From Paenibacillus sp. SY21-1 (GTDB taxonomy: Bacteria > Bacillota > Bacilli > Paenibacillales > Paenibacillaceae), in the NCBI RefSeq assembly GCF_005222705.1, contig NZ_STGF01000009.1, forward strand, positions 124,001 to 188,000: 64,000 nucleotides of DNA. The letters run 5' to 3'. The position numbers were made by a program, and so were the translations under genes. Positions 34,222 through 42,477 of this stretch are shown here, piece after piece. Numbering within the stretch: position 1 is the first letter of the stretch; the number at the start of each line of letters is the position of its first letter. A model generated the notes under the pieces. That model did not search any database. It was not told the DNA's origin and worked only from the letters and a program-made list of their open reading frames with translations.

Positions 34222-34473
34222 TAAATGCAAGGATGGGAACAAGTAAGCTCGAACGGTAAGCTTCAGAGAGCCGGTGGTTGCTGCAAACCGGCGCTAGCTG
34301 TCGAGACTGAATGGGACCCGGAGCAGATAGGCGGAACCCCGGCGATAGGCCGGCCAGTATGCATGTTCGGCTGCCCGCCGTTATCGGGGTTTAAAGGCCT
34401 GACGGACGTAGATTCCGCAGGCGAAATAGGGTGGCACCACGGTCCTTCGTCCCTTGCGATGAAGGATTTTTTG
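34222..34473 (+). ncRNA. T-box leader, tryptophan-specific
   Basis: tRNA-sensing leader RNA upstream of trpS. Stem I has the conserved apical loop pattern GGTGGTTGCTGCAAACC (34273-34289). The likely specifier is TGG (34312-34314), the Trp codon. The T-box core AGGGTGGCACCACGG ends near 34442; its UGGC bulge pairs with the tRNA 3' end, and the C matches a G discriminator as in tRNA-Trp. The alternative terminator stem TCCTTC...GAAGGA (about 34443-34466) is followed by a T-run. Uncharged tRNA-Trp should promote readthrough into trpS. Confidence 0.92.
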
Positions 34474-34529
34474 CGTTTTCTAAAGGTTGAAATTTTCTAA
34501 AGGTTGAAAAGTGGAAAGGGAGTGTCGAA

Positions 34530-35519
34530 ATGAAGAAGGTGCTTTCAGGCATTCAACCGAGCGGCCAGCTTACGCTTGGCAATTACATCGGCGCAATGCA
34601 AAACTTCGTCAAGCTTCAGCACACGGAGCAGTGTTTTTTTATGGTGGTGGATTTGCATGCCATTACCGTATCGCAGGAGCCTGCGGCGCTCAGGGAGCAA
34701 ACAGAATCGGTAGCGGCGCTGTTTATTGCGGCGGGCATCGACCCGTCCAAGGCGAGCATATTTGTACAGTCGCATGTTCGCGCCCATGCCGAACTCGGCT
34801 GGTTGTTTACGACGCTTGCCCATATGGGCGAGCTGGAGCGGATGACGCAATTTAAGGATAAATCGTCAGGCAAAGACTCCGTTGGAGCGGGGCTGTTCGT
34901 TTATCCGACGCTAATGGCGGCAGATATTTTGCTGTACAATGCCGATTTGGTGCCGGTAGGCGACGATCAGAAGCAGCATTTGGAGCTTACGCGCGATTTG
35001 GCGCATCGCTTCAATACGCGATTTGGCGATTACTTTACGATTCCTGAGCCATACATTCCAAAAGTCGGAGCAAGGATCATGTCGCTTGACGATGCGAGCA
35101 AAAAAATGAGCAAAAGCAATCCGAACGCCGGAAGCTATATCGCCTTGCTTGATCCTCCCGACGTTATCCGCAAAAAAATTAGCAGGGCGACGACCGATTC
35201 GGGGCGCGAGGTGAAATACGATCCTGCGGCTAAGCCGGAAATCAGCAACTTGATCGGCATTTACGCTCATTGCGCCAATATGACTGTTGCAGAGGTAGAG
35301 GCTCGCTATGAAGGACAGGGCTACGGTCCGTTCAAAAAGGATTTGGCCGAGCAAGTGCTATCCGTTATCGAGCCGCTGCAGACGAGGTACAAGGAGATTC
35401 GCGAATCCGGCGAAATTCATCGCATTCTGAAGCAAGGCGCCGAGAATGCTTCGGCTATTGCAGATCGAACGCTTGCGGCTGCAAAAGAAAAAATGGGCTT
35501 CCTGGCACCGCGCGTTTAG
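34530..35519 (+). CDS. trpS: Tryptophanyl-tRNA synthetase
   Basis: Class I aminoacyl-tRNA synthetase charging tRNA-Trp; cytoplasmic, 329 aa, normal for the family. The HIGH-equivalent is in PSGQLTLGNYIGA (about residues 10-22), and the KMSKS loop is in DDASKKMSKSNPNAG (about 191-205). Other hallmarks are YPTLMAADILLYNADLVPVGDDQKQHLELTRDLA-type residues near 125-158. GGAAAGGGAG precedes the ATG. Expression is controlled by the Trp T-box leader immediately upstream, so synthesis rises when charged tRNA-Trp is scarce. Confidence 0.98.
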   Translation: MKKVLSGIQPSGQLTLGNYIGAMQNFVKLQHTEQCFFMVVDLHAITVSQEPAALREQTESVAALFIAAGIDPSKASIFVQSHVRAHAELGWLFTTLAHMGELERMTQFKDKSSGKDSVGAGLFVYPTLMAADILLYNADLVPVGDDQKQHLELTRDLAHRFNTRFGDYFTIPEPYIPKVGARIMSLDDASKKMSKSNPNAGSYIALLDPPDVIRKKISRATTDSGREVKYDPAAKPEISNLIGIYAHCANMTVAEVEARYEGQGYGPFKKDLAEQVLSVIEPLQTRYKEIRESGEIHRILKQGAENASAIADRTLAAAKEKMGFLAPRV

Positions 35520-35553
35520 CGACCACATTTGAGGCCGGTTGGACGTCGTTTGG

Positions 35554-35733
35554 CTAGCCAGTCCCATTTCTGCGGCGCAGCCGGGCGCGCACGATAAAGC
35601 CCGCTCCGATCGTCAGCAGCGATAGGGTTCCGAACAGCAGCACGAGCCAGCCGCTATGGCTGATGGAAATGGACATGGCGCTCAAAAACACAATGGCAAG
35701 CACGGAAAAAAATAAAGAAAGCGGTTTGGACAA
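35554..35733 (-). CDS. Small membrane protein, DUF5325/YlaF-like
   Basis: 59-aa protein with two membrane segments (about residues 5-25 and 28-48) and a basic tail (ARLRRRNGTG). The pattern KPLSLFFSVLAIVFLSAMSIS...WLVLLFGTLSLLTIGAGFIVRARLRRR agrees with the YlaF/DUF5325 group of small Bacillales membrane proteins, of unknown function. The TTG at 35733 was chosen because AAGGAGAG lies 7 nt upstream; the upstream in-frame TTG at 35754 overlaps that site. It is convergent with trpS and divergent from the spore-protein gene. Confidence 0.7.
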   Translation of the reverse strand: MSKPLSLFFSVLAIVFLSAMSISISHSGWLVLLFGTLSLLTIGAGFIVRARLRRRNGTG

Positions 35734-35780
35734 GGTTTTTCTCTCCTTAAACAAAGCGTAAAATATTTTTTAAGAATACA

Positions 35781-35809
35781 GAATAGTTTCTCTTGGCCTG
35801 CACATAATA
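35781..35809 (+). promoter_or_regulatory. SigG/SigF-type forespore promoter
   Basis: GAATA (35781-35785), 17-nt spacer, CATAATA (35803-35809) fits the SigG consensus (a GNATR-type -35 with CATnnTA). It stands 56 nt before the SASP start codon, as expected for a late forespore gene. Confidence 0.75.
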
Positions 35810-35864
35810 AGTTCGCAAGCTTGCAACACACATTAAAGTGCAGAGGACGAAAGGAGAAATACCT

Positions 35865-36080
35865 ATGTCATCAAGCAGAAGCAACCAACTCGTTGTCCCA
35901 CAAGCCAACCAAGCTCTTCAACAAATGAAGCTCGAAGCAGCTCAAGAGCTGGGCGTACAAATTCCGCAAGACGGCTACTATGGCAACATCTCGACTCGTG
36001 ATGCCGGCTCCCTCGGCGGATACATCACGAAAAAGCTTGTGCAAATCGCCGAGCAACAACTTTCCGGCGGCTTGCGTTAA
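35865..36080 (+). CDS. Alpha/beta-type small acid-soluble spore protein
   Basis: 71-aa DNA-coating protein made in the forespore; it saturates and protects spore DNA and supplies amino acids at germination. Signatures are NQLVVPQANQALQQMKLEAAQELG (helix 1 with the GPR protease cleavage region around EAAQELG) and the helix 2 motif DAGSLGGYITKKLVQIAEQQL. AAAGGAG lies 8-9 nt before the ATG at 35865. It is monocistronic, with a forespore promoter upstream and a terminator downstream. Confidence 0.96.
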   Translation: MSSSRSNQLVVPQANQALQQMKLEAAQELGVQIPQDGYYGNISTRDAGSLGGYITKKLVQIAEQQLSGGLR

Positions 36081-36110
36081 TCTCTCCTTATATACAATGA
36101 AGATTCAGAT

Positions 36111-36141
36111 CCCAAGGCGCAAGCCTTGGGTTTCTTTTTTT
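36111..36141 (+). terminator. Terminator of the SASP gene
   Basis: CCCAAGGCGCAAGCCTTGGG hairpin followed by a T-rich run. Confidence 0.92.
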
Positions 36142-36157
36142 ATGTTACTACAAACGG

Positions 36158-36190
36158 AAAGCCGCATCCACTGATGGATGCGGCTTTTTT
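36158..36190. terminator. Second hairpin, terminator of the convergent YfhP-like gene
   Basis: AAAGCCGCATCCA pairs with TGGATGCGGCTTT over a 4-nt loop, with a T-run on the plus side and AAAGCC on the minus side. It lies 13 nt past the stop of the minus-strand gene and can act in both directions. Confidence 0.85.
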
Positions 36191-36202
36191 GGCAACCATT
36201 AT

Positions 36203-37189
36203 CTAGTAGGTATCCATTTGCAGCCGTTTGGCCAGCCGATCGTCGCTTAGCCAGCCTACATAGGAGCCAACCGTTTCAAATTGTTTGTTCATGGCCAGTA
36301 CGCCCACGAACGGGTATTGCTTCCGGTAGCGGTATCTCACGTCAGACCAGCGCACCTCATAGCCCCAATGATGCTCCTTTACCTCGGCGCATGCGAAGCT
36401 TGTAAAATAAAGAAAGGCGCGGATGGCGGGATCGTTTTTGGATTTGGCTACTGCAGGATGATCGGAGCATTTCACCCGGTCGACCCATTCCAGACGATCG
36501 CCGTGAAGCTTGCCGATTCTGAATGCGCCGCAATCGGACTGCTTGACAACGTTCCATGCGGTCAAAGATATCGTCGGAATGGCAACATATACGTCATGCT
36601 TGCGATGCTCCTTGTCGAGCAGCTCCAGCCTTGCGACCGTTTGCTTTGCGGCAGACGTTCGCCATACGAAATAAACGAACAAAAACAAATACATCAATGG
36701 GAACATAACGGCGGGATTTACGAATCCCGCCGCCCACAGTAGAATGGCAATAACGTGAACCGTAAAAATAACCGGATCAAAAATGTGAATGATGTTCCAG
36801 GATATCCATTTTTCGGTGAACGGTCTCATGGCCTGCGTCCCGTAGGCATTAAACAAGTCGGTCAAAACATGGACGCAAACGGCGAGCAGCACCCAGCCGC
36901 CGACATGCAGCCATGGCAGCGAGCCTTTATAAAACCATTGCAAAATTCCCGTAATCAGTGCGGTCCAAATGAAGATGGCCGGCAGCGAGTGGGACAGGCC
37001 CCGGTGGTTGCGGATATAACAGGCGTTGCCCTTCAATCGGAGCAGCCCGTCCAGATCCGGTGCTTGCGAGCCAGCGACCGTACCGATCAGCACTGCGGTA
37101 TGAACAGCCGGATTGGCGGCTACAACAGGATCGATAGCCGCCAATCCGGCAAGTCCTATACCCATGACAAGATGTGTCCCAGTATCCAT
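36203..37189 (-). CDS. yfhP: YfhP-like membrane-bound metal-dependent hydrolase family protein
   Basis: 328-aa protein of the YbcI/YdjM/YfhP family (PF04307). The N-terminal half has four to five membrane segments and a conserved His/Asp set: MDTGTHLVMGIGLAG, SQAPDLDGLLR, NHRGLSHSLPA and CVHVLTDLFNAYGTQ. These residues suggest a metal centre at the membrane face. The C-terminal soluble region (about 190-328) is specific to YfhP-type members. Enzymatic activity is unproven for the family. The ATG is at 37189 with AGGAGGA 8-9 nt upstream, and a terminator follows at 36158-36190. Confidence 0.85.
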   Translation of the reverse strand: MDTGTHLVMGIGLAGLAAIDPVVAANPAVHTAVLIGTVAGSQAPDLDGLLRLKGNACYIRNHRGLSHSLPAIFIWTALITGILQWFYKGSLPWLHVGGWVLLAVCVHVLTDLFNAYGTQAMRPFTEKWISWNIIHIFDPVIFTVHVIAILLWAAGFVNPAVMFPLMYLFLFVYFVWRTSAAKQTVARLELLDKEHRKHDVYVAIPTISLTAWNVVKQSDCGAFRIGKLHGDRLEWVDRVKCSDHPAVAKSKNDPAIRAFLYFTSFACAEVKEHHWGYEVRWSDVRYRYRKQYPFVGVLAMNKQFETVGSYVGWLSDDRLAKRLQMDTY

Positions 37190-37279
37190 TGGTCAGTCCT
37201 CCTAACAGGTTGATTGTAGGTGTAGTATCGTCGGATGGAGGACACATTATCAAGAAGGACAAAAGGAGAAGTGAGGGAA

Positions 37280-37576
37280 ATGTACATTTGTTTTGCAGAA
37301 TATCGGATTGCTCCTGAGCACCGGGACCAATACTTGGCCTTTGCCGCCGATCGGCTGAATGGAAGAGAAGATATGCATTTATATGAAGGAACAGATCAGC
37401 CGAATTTGTTCGTGGAGGTATGGAGGGCTCCCAGCTCCGGGGCGGCGGAGCAAATGAAAGAAGAACGCCGCAGCGGGCGTTCTTCTTTGGAGCCAATCAC
37501 GCAGTGGATAGCTGGAGGAGAGGCCAAGCTTCATATTTGGACGTTCAAGCCTGCGTTAACCGATTGTTCAAGCTAA
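37280..37576 (+). CDS. Small ferredoxin-like-fold (ABM-type) protein, function unknown
   Basis: 98-aa soluble protein. The pattern YICFAEYRIAPEHRDQYLAFAADRL, then NLFVEVWRA and a C-terminal KLHIWTFKPA, fits a dimeric alpha/beta barrel (antibiotic-biosynthesis-monooxygenase-like or NIPSNAP-like), though no catalytic residues can be named. The ATG at 37280 was preferred because the homologous-looking fold begins there; GAGGG is only 3 nt upstream and AAAGGAG 12 nt, so the ribosome site is ambiguous. Its stop overlaps the convergent gerQ end by 4 nt. Confidence 0.6.
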   Translation: MYICFAEYRIAPEHRDQYLAFAADRLNGREDMHLYEGTDQPNLFVEVWRAPSSGAAEQMKEERRSGRSSLEPITQWIAGGEAKLHIWTFKPALTDCSS

Positions 37577-38136
37577 ATGGTTTCATTGACGCGCGCCGTT
37601 CCGATCGTCGCCGTGCCCATCGGCGTAGCGGAGGTTATCGTACCGCCTTGGAATGGATATTCATAGGCAATCGGCTCGTCGAAGGTGACATAATCCAAAT
37701 TCAATGTGAGGAGTAAGTAGCGGACGCCTGTTTTGGGATCGCTAATAATGATATGGTCGCGGCCTGCGGCCTCGATGATCCCTTTGAAAATTTTGGCGTT
37801 CCATTCGCGGTTGTTCTCGTACGTCATGTAGAAGGTGGCAAGCTTGCCGCGGTTCAGACGCAAAATATTCTCAACGTACGACTCTTCAAAAGATGGAGCC
37901 GTTACAATGGTACCGCCGCTAGGCGTAACGAATGCGCCGCTCGGCGCGCTGGGAGGAGTCGCCATTTGCATTTGCATAGGCATCGCTTGCGCCTGCATGG
38001 TGGCGGGCAGCGTCACCGGCTGCTGCATGCCTCCCATCGGATAAGGATAATTGCCGCCGTAGCCGTAGCCATAACCTTGAACGGGCGCCATTTGGGCGGG
38101 ACTTACCTGCGTTTTGTAACCGTAGCCGTTAGACAT
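37573..38136 (-). CDS. gerQ: Spore coat protein GerQ
   Basis: 187-aa inner spore coat protein required to hold the cortex-lytic enzyme CwlJ in place; it is cross-linked by transglutaminase in Bacillus. The N-terminal half is Gly/Tyr/Pro/Gln/Met-rich, typical of coat proteins. The conserved C-terminal domain begins at SYVENILRLNRGKLATFYMTYENN and continues to YLLLTLNLDYVTFDEP. The ATG at 38136 has GCGAGG 9 nt upstream. It follows cwlJ by 36 nt on the same strand, so the two are probably co-transcribed, presumably in the mother cell. Confidence 0.93.
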   Translation of the reverse strand: MSNGYGYKTQVSPAQMAPVQGYGYGYGGNYPYPMGGMQQPVTLPATMQAQAMPMQMQMATPPSAPSGAFVTPSGGTIVTAPSFEESYVENILRLNRGKLATFYMTYENNREWNAKIFKGIIEAAGRDHIIISDPKTGVRYLLLTLNLDYVTFDEPIAYEYPFQGGTITSATPMGTATIGTARVNETI

Positions 38137-38172
38137 ATTCATAATCCTCGCTTTCAAACATTAAGAATGAGG

Positions 38173-38595
38173 TTAATACACGGATGGACAATCGTCGGAC
38201 GTCGGGATAAAGAAACAGTGATTTTTGTAGCGGCCGCTATTGGCCTGATCGTACCAGGTATCGGGACATCCGCCGGCAGGCCGGAAAAACCATAATGCAT
38301 TGGAGGCCGGCCGCTGCCGTTCGCCGTTAATGACCCGTTCTGCCAGTCTAATCTCGCTGTCGCGCGCGGCCTGATAGAAATAGCCCTTAATCGTTGCCTC
38401 GAAGCCGCCGGGCTTCTGATAAACCATTTGCTCGATGGTGCGAATGTTGCGAAAGTCGAGGCAATTGCCGCGAACCCGATTTACGCCTACATTGCCTACC
38501 ATAAGCATACCGAGCTCGCCCTCGCCCTCCGCTTCGGCCCGCATCAGGCGCGCCAGCAGCTTCGTTTGCTCGGAATTCGTTTTTATTACCGCCAT
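38173..38595 (-). CDS. cwlJ: Spore cortex-lytic enzyme CwlJ
   Basis: 140-aa hydrolase of the SleB/CwlJ family, acting on muramic-delta-lactam cortex peptidoglycan during germination. The catalytic glutamate lies in LLARLMRAEAEGEGELGMLMVGNVGVNRV near residue 20. The conserved core continues with GGFEATIKGYFYQ and ALWFFRPAGGCPDTWYDQ, and FFIPTSDDCPSVY at the end. There is no signal peptide, as for Bacillus CwlJ, which is made in the mother cell and placed in the coat. It is upstream of gerQ, its known localisation partner. An in-frame TGA 12 nt before the ATG fixes the start. Confidence 0.92.
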   Translation of the reverse strand: MAVIKTNSEQTKLLARLMRAEAEGEGELGMLMVGNVGVNRVRGNCLDFRNIRTIEQMVYQKPGGFEATIKGYFYQAARDSEIRLAERVINGERQRPASNALWFFRPAGGCPDTWYDQANSGRYKNHCFFIPTSDDCPSVY

Positions 38596-38756
38596 GCCAC
38601 ATGCTCACTTCCTTTTGCGAAATTGAAAATCGAATGGGAGCGTGAATCGGTCTGGGCGTTTAACTACATACTTATACTATTGGCAGTCGGCGCAATTGGT
38701 TCCTAATTGATTTGTCACAATTTGCGTGGCAAAATGATGAACAAAACATGTGATCA

Positions 38757-38785
38757 TTGTCATTGCATATGTTTTTCGGTATGAT
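38757..38785 (+). promoter_or_regulatory. SigA promoter of ctaB
   Basis: TTGTCA (38757-38762), 17-nt spacer, TATGAT (38780-38785), each 5 of 6 to consensus, 69 nt before the ctaB GTG. Confidence 0.7.
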
Positions 38786-38854
38786 TAGTAACGGTCCATC
38801 AATGAATGAGAGGCGCCTGTGGCGTCTTGTCGCATAACTCGGGAGGCTCATTTT

Positions 38855-39712
38855 GTGCTGAAAGACTTGATTGCATTAACTAAACCGCGGCTGCTTCGGC
38901 TTAATGTGTTCGCTGCGCTCGGCGGTTTTTTAGTTGCTTCCAAATGGGATATCGATTACCTGCTGCTTATTTGGACGCTGCTTGGCTCTACCTTGACGAT
39001 AGCTTCGGCTACCGTCATTAACAACTACTGGGATCGCGAGCTGGATCAGAAAATGGAGCGCACGCGCGATCGCGCTTTGCCGACAGGGCGCATGAAGCCG
39101 GGCTTCGTGCTGCTGTACGGAATTGCGCTTGGCTTGGCCGGACTCGGCATTTTGTTCGGACAAGTACACATGCTTGCCGGTCTGCTCGGCGCATTGGGAT
39201 GGTTCGTCTACATCGTGATCTACACGATTTGGCTTAAACGGACATCGACGTGGAGCACCTCCGTCGGCGGTATTTCGGGCGCGATGCCGCCGGTAATCGG
39301 CTATTGCGCGGTTACTAACGAGGTTGACGCAGGCGCATGGATTTTGTTCGCGCTGCTGTTTCTGTGGCAGCCTGCGCATTTCTGGTCGCTTGCGATTAGA
39401 AGGGTAGAGGAGTATCGGGAGGCGGGCTTTCCGCTGCTGCCGGTCGTCAAAGGCATTAAACGGACCAAGCTGCAGATGATTCCATATGTTGTGCTGCTTA
39501 TTCCAACAGGTATTTTATTTTATACGTACGGCTACGTCGGAGTTTATTTTCTCATTATTTCCGTCATCGGCGGCGCGGTTTGGCTATGGCATACGCTGCG
39601 TGGCACAGGCGCAAAGGATACGGAGAAATGGGCAAAGGTCAATTTTCTGATTTCCGTCAATTATTTAATGCTTATTTTTATTGTGATGATTCTAAATACG
39701 ACCGGTTCATAG
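38855..39712 (+). CDS. ctaB: Protoheme IX farnesyltransferase (heme O synthase)
   Basis: 285-aa UbiA-type prenyltransferase that adds a farnesyl group to heme b, making heme O for cytochrome oxidases. Multiple membrane helices; the first Asp-rich motif NNYWDRELDQKMERTRDRALPTG-type region is at about residues 55-80, and LWQPAHFWSLAIRR lies at about 180-195. The GTG at 38855 has GGAGG 8 nt upstream. The copper chaperone-like sco gene follows after 25 nt, forming an oxidase-assembly operon. Heme A synthase (ctaA) is about 18 kb downstream in this window. Confidence 0.95.
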   Translation: MLKDLIALTKPRLLRLNVFAALGGFLVASKWDIDYLLLIWTLLGSTLTIASATVINNYWDRELDQKMERTRDRALPTGRMKPGFVLLYGIALGLAGLGILFGQVHMLAGLLGALGWFVYIVIYTIWLKRTSTWSTSVGGISGAMPPVIGYCAVTNEVDAGAWILFALLFLWQPAHFWSLAIRRVEEYREAGFPLLPVVKGIKRTKLQMIPYVVLLIPTGILFYTYGYVGVYFLIISVIGGAVWLWHTLRGTGAKDTEKWAKVNFLISVNYLMLIFIVMILNTTGS

Positions 39713-39737
39713 GAAGCGGCCAGGGGAGCGAACGACA

Positions 39738-40346
39738 TTGGCTTTTATAAAAAAACATAGCTTCAAGATTGCTGTACTCGCCTTGTGTGCGGCAATGGGC
39801 ATTTATTTATTGTTTACTTATGTATTTGTACCTCAACAGCCGCTTGACGATCTTCAGGCAGCGCCGGCTTTCCAGATGAACGATATCGACGGCAACCAGG
39901 TATCGCTGGAATCGACGAACGGAAAGGCGAGAATCGTCTATTTCTATTTTGCCAACTGCCCGGACGTTTGCCCTCCTACCACCTTCCTGCTCTCCGAGGT
40001 TCAGGACAAGCTGAAGGAGCAGAACAAACTGGGCAACAAGGCCGAGCTTATCTCGATCACCTTCGATCCGGAGCGCGATACGCCGGAAGCGATTCGCGAT
40101 TTTGCCCAGCGGCTTGATGCGGATTTTGAAGGCTGGCACTTCCTGCGGGGCTCGGATTGGGAGACGACGCTGGACCTGGCCAGAGAGTTTGGGGTCGCGG
40201 TCATTAAGGAAGAGGACGGCTCGTTTACGCATACGAACGTGATTACGCTCGTCGACCAGGACGGACGCATCCGCAAATGGATTAACGGCAGCAAAGAGGA
40301 TTTGACGGCCGATGAAATTATTAGCGATTTAAACAAGCTGCTGTAA
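39738..40346 (+). CDS. SCO1/SenC-family copper protein for cytochrome oxidase assembly
   Basis: 202-aa membrane-anchored thioredoxin-fold protein delivering copper to the CuA site of cytochrome c oxidase. One N-terminal anchor (about residues 8-30) is followed by a Sco domain with the copper ligands CPDVC (about residues 75-79, CxxxC) and the His of SFTHTNVITLVD (about 160). TFDPERDTPE is another Sco hallmark. The start is TTG at 39738 with AGGGGAG about 10 nt upstream. It is the second gene of the ctaB operon; a terminator follows. Confidence 0.92.
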   Translation: MAFIKKHSFKIAVLALCAAMGIYLLFTYVFVPQQPLDDLQAAPAFQMNDIDGNQVSLESTNGKARIVYFYFANCPDVCPPTTFLLSEVQDKLKEQNKLGNKAELISITFDPERDTPEAIRDFAQRLDADFEGWHFLRGSDWETTLDLAREFGVAVIKEEDGSFTHTNVITLVDQDGRIRKWINGSKEDLTADEIISDLNKLL

Positions 40347-40361
40347 GCGGCTGATACATAC

Positions 40362-40420
40362 AAAAGACTGCCTTCTCCATCAGCTCGCTGCGAGCTTTGA
40401 TCGGGAGGGCAGTCTTTTTA
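40362..40420. terminator. Terminator after ctaB-sco
   Basis: AAAAGACTGCC pairs with GGCAGTCTTTT, with an inner AGCTCG/CGAGCT stem and a T-run. It is shared with the convergent Toprim gene. Confidence 0.88.
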
Positions 40421-40429
40421 TATGGCAGA

Positions 40430-40807
40430 TTATTCTTTGCCTTTCCGAGTGGGAGAATCGGGAAACGGGGATGGCGGAGGATAGACGATATAAGCCTCCA
40501 GCCCGGCCTTTTCCAGCTGCTCGATCAAGTACTCCTCGGGAGTGTGCTCAACTCCGGCATAGCCTCGGCGCGTATAAATATGCTCGGCGTCGGGGAATTG
40601 CTCGCGCAGGAGAAATCTTATTTTTTTGCCGGAGGAATCGTTGTCCGTAAAAATATATACCTCGCGCCCGCCGATCTGCTTGCGCAGCTTGTCCAATTGC
40701 TCGGAGCCGGGAGTGCCGAAGGTGCAGTGAATCAGGATGTCGGGGGAAAGCACTCGCTTCAGGCGGGCTTTGTCATTTTTTCCTTCTACGATAATCGCGA
40801 TGTCCAT
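40430..40807 (-). CDS. yusF: Toprim-domain protein (YusF-like)
   Basis: 125-aa stand-alone Toprim protein. The Toprim glutamate is in IAIIVEGKNDKARL (about residues 3-16) and the DxD motif is in VYIFTDNDSSGKKIR (about 50-64). These residues bind Mg2+ in primases, topoisomerases and RNase M5. It most resembles the M5-like small Toprim proteins of Bacillales, whose substrate is not established. The ATG at 40807 has GAGGTGA 5 nt upstream; a GTG three codons earlier is part of that site. The Pro-rich C-terminus (YPPPSPFP) is probably disordered. Confidence 0.85.
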   Translation of the reverse strand: MDIAIIVEGKNDKARLKRVLSPDILIHCTFGTPGSEQLDKLRKQIGGREVYIFTDNDSSGKKIRFLLREQFPDAEHIYTRRGYAGVEHTPEEYLIEQLEKAGLEAYIVYPPPSPFPDSPTRKGKE

Positions 40808-40886
40808 GGCGCTCACCTCGTCTGACGGCAGGGTTGGAATGGTTTGTTTTTATACAGTTTACCACGGAAGCCGAAGCAATGAAAAA

Positions 40887-40912
40887 CAGGTCCGTCTCTA
40901 GAGACGGACCTG
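40887..40912 (-). terminator. Perfect palindrome, terminator of the YjcZ-like gene
   Basis: A 26-bp uninterrupted palindrome (CAGGTCCGTCTCT and its complement) followed, on the minus strand, by a TTTTTC run. It lies 17 nt past the stop of the 38-aa gene. Confidence 0.88.
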
Positions 40913-40928
40913 ACTGAGAAAAGCCGTT

Positions 40929-41045
40929 CTAGCACCAGCCGGTGCAGACGATAATAACAAGCAGAATAAACAGGACGAGTACCCCGCTCATATGATTGCG
41001 AACGCCTCCAACGTAACCATGGTGGGCAGATTCAACTTTGGACAT
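40929..41045 (-). CDS. YjcZ-family small sporulation/membrane peptide
   Basis: 38-aa peptide: a Gly/His-bearing N-terminus (SKVESAHHGYVGG) followed by one hydrophobic segment (SGVLVLFILLVIIV) ending in CTGWC. The VLFILLVIIV core with a short polar start is the YjcZ (PF09680) pattern, small proteins found in many spore-formers. GGGGTGA lies 8 nt before the ATG at 41045 and a perfect terminator follows, which supports a real, separately expressed gene. Confidence 0.75.
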   Translation of the reverse strand: MSKVESAHHGYVGGVRNHMSGVLVLFILLVIIVCTGWC

Positions 41046-41168
41046 GTAAGTTGTCACCCCTTTGCCTGATCTGTTCGGCACTGACGAGCGCCCCGCGAGG
41101 GGGCGGGTCATTCGCCACAAGGTATCATATGTCACGGGATGCCATTAGCCCTGTGCGAATACCCAGAC

Positions 41169-42317
41169 TTACGAAAAATGGGTGCGTGGTGGCAAAGAGC
41201 GCGACGTATGAAACGGAAGCACGGTTACGGCCAGCATCAGAACGAAAAAGGAGATATAGTATGGCGATATGTAATCGCGAAGCTGTCCGGCAGCCATCGG
41301 ACCAATGAATGCGCCAATCGAAAAAGCGATAGACAGCACGGAGAACGTGCGGCCGTAGCGCTCGCCGCCGCTCAGCTCGATAAGCAGCGTAGAGAGAGCG
41401 GGCAAAATGATGCCTTTGGCCATTCCGACTAGCAGAAGCATAACCATCAGCGGTGCAGGAATGTCGGAGGCGATAAGAAAATAGGCGATCGCGAGAAACA
41501 GCGAGCCCCATAACGTGCGTTTGAAGGCCGATACCCGATTGAGAAACAGCAGGCTTAGCGTTATGAGTGCGCCGATGCTGACGACGGAGAACAGCAGTCC
41601 GGTCGTTAGCATCGCTTGCTGCGTTTTGGCGAGCAAAGGCAATTCAAAGGACAGAATGCCTTGCGCGCAGCTTAAAGCGACCGGCAGCAGATAGATGAGC
41701 CAGGGAATGGGAGCTGCGGCGGACACAGCTGTAGCAGGCTTCACTGTCGGCTTGGCCGGCTGCAGCGTCTCCCGTTTGTCGCGAATGAAAAAAATGGCGC
41801 AAAGGGCCGTCCCGATCAAAATCCAGCCAAGCAGGCTGAAGGCGGTGGTAAAGCCGATTTTGGCGACCAGATAGGCTCCGGCAGCAGGCGAAACGACCGA
41901 AGCAAGCGTATGCACCAGGCCGTTGCCGGCCATCAGCTTGCCTTGCTCGGTCCGGTCGTTCGTCATTCTCGCAAGCAGCGACAGACAAGCGGGAGACAGG
42001 AAGGCAAGCACAAAACCGCTGATGGAGCGAAGGACCAGCAGCTGCCAAGGGTTGGTTACCCCCGCCTGGAAAAGCAGCACGATACCTGCCGCGAGCAGAC
42101 TGAACACGATAAAAAGCCTGCTGCCGTAACGGTCCACCCCGTAGCCGGCGATCAGATTGCCGGGCAGATGGGTGATGGAGTATATGCCCATCATTAATCC
42201 GATAAAGGAAGGCGCCGCTCCTATTGATATAGCGAACGGAGTCAGAATCGGATACTGCGCGTGCAAATCAAAAAAGGCGACAAACAAAAATAAATAAAGC
42301 CATATTGCGGTTTTCAC
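41169..42317 (-). CDS. MFS transporter, drug-efflux type
   Basis: 382-aa permease with about 12 membrane segments. MFS motif A-like AGYGVDRYGSRLFIVFS lies between segments 2 and 3 (about residues 58-75). FSIGAFIGPMAAGQLRDYISP is in the last third. A charged/Ala-rich loop (about 175-200) divides the halves. The GTG at 42317 was chosen because AAGGAGGTG lies about 7 nt upstream; the in-frame TTG at 42338 precedes it. Substrate unknown. The small Toprim and YjcZ-like genes are downstream but have their own signals. Confidence 0.85.
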   Translation of the reverse strand: MKTAIWLYLFLFVAFFDLHAQYPILTPFAISIGAAPSFIGLMMGIYSITHLPGNLIAGYGVDRYGSRLFIVFSLLAAGIVLLFQAGVTNPWQLLVLRSISGFVLAFLSPACLSLLARMTNDRTEQGKLMAGNGLVHTLASVVSPAAGAYLVAKIGFTTAFSLLGWILIGTALCAIFFIRDKRETLQPAKPTVKPATAVSAAAPIPWLIYLLPVALSCAQGILSFELPLLAKTQQAMLTTGLLFSVVSIGALITLSLLFLNRVSAFKRTLWGSLFLAIAYFLIASDIPAPLMVMLLLVGMAKGIILPALSTLLIELSGGERYGRTFSVLSIAFSIGAFIGPMAAGQLRDYISPYYISFFVLMLAVTVLPFHTSRSLPPRTHFS

Positions 42318-42477
42318 GGGGCCGCACCTCCTTGCCAAATTAAGCCTTATATACTTGTACGTAAAAGCGGGACAGGATATGTCTGCCCCGACCAGAGGCG
42401 CGTTTACGGCTTCCAGCCATTAGGGTATAATGTTTTGTAATAGCGCCATGTACGAGGTATAATGGAGGGGATTGCAT

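Noticed and set aside
38387-38608. Alternative 73-codon frame starting 13 nt before cwlJ
   Set aside because: It has a slightly better spaced ribosome site but overlaps CwlJ, which has a complete catalytic domain in the other frame.
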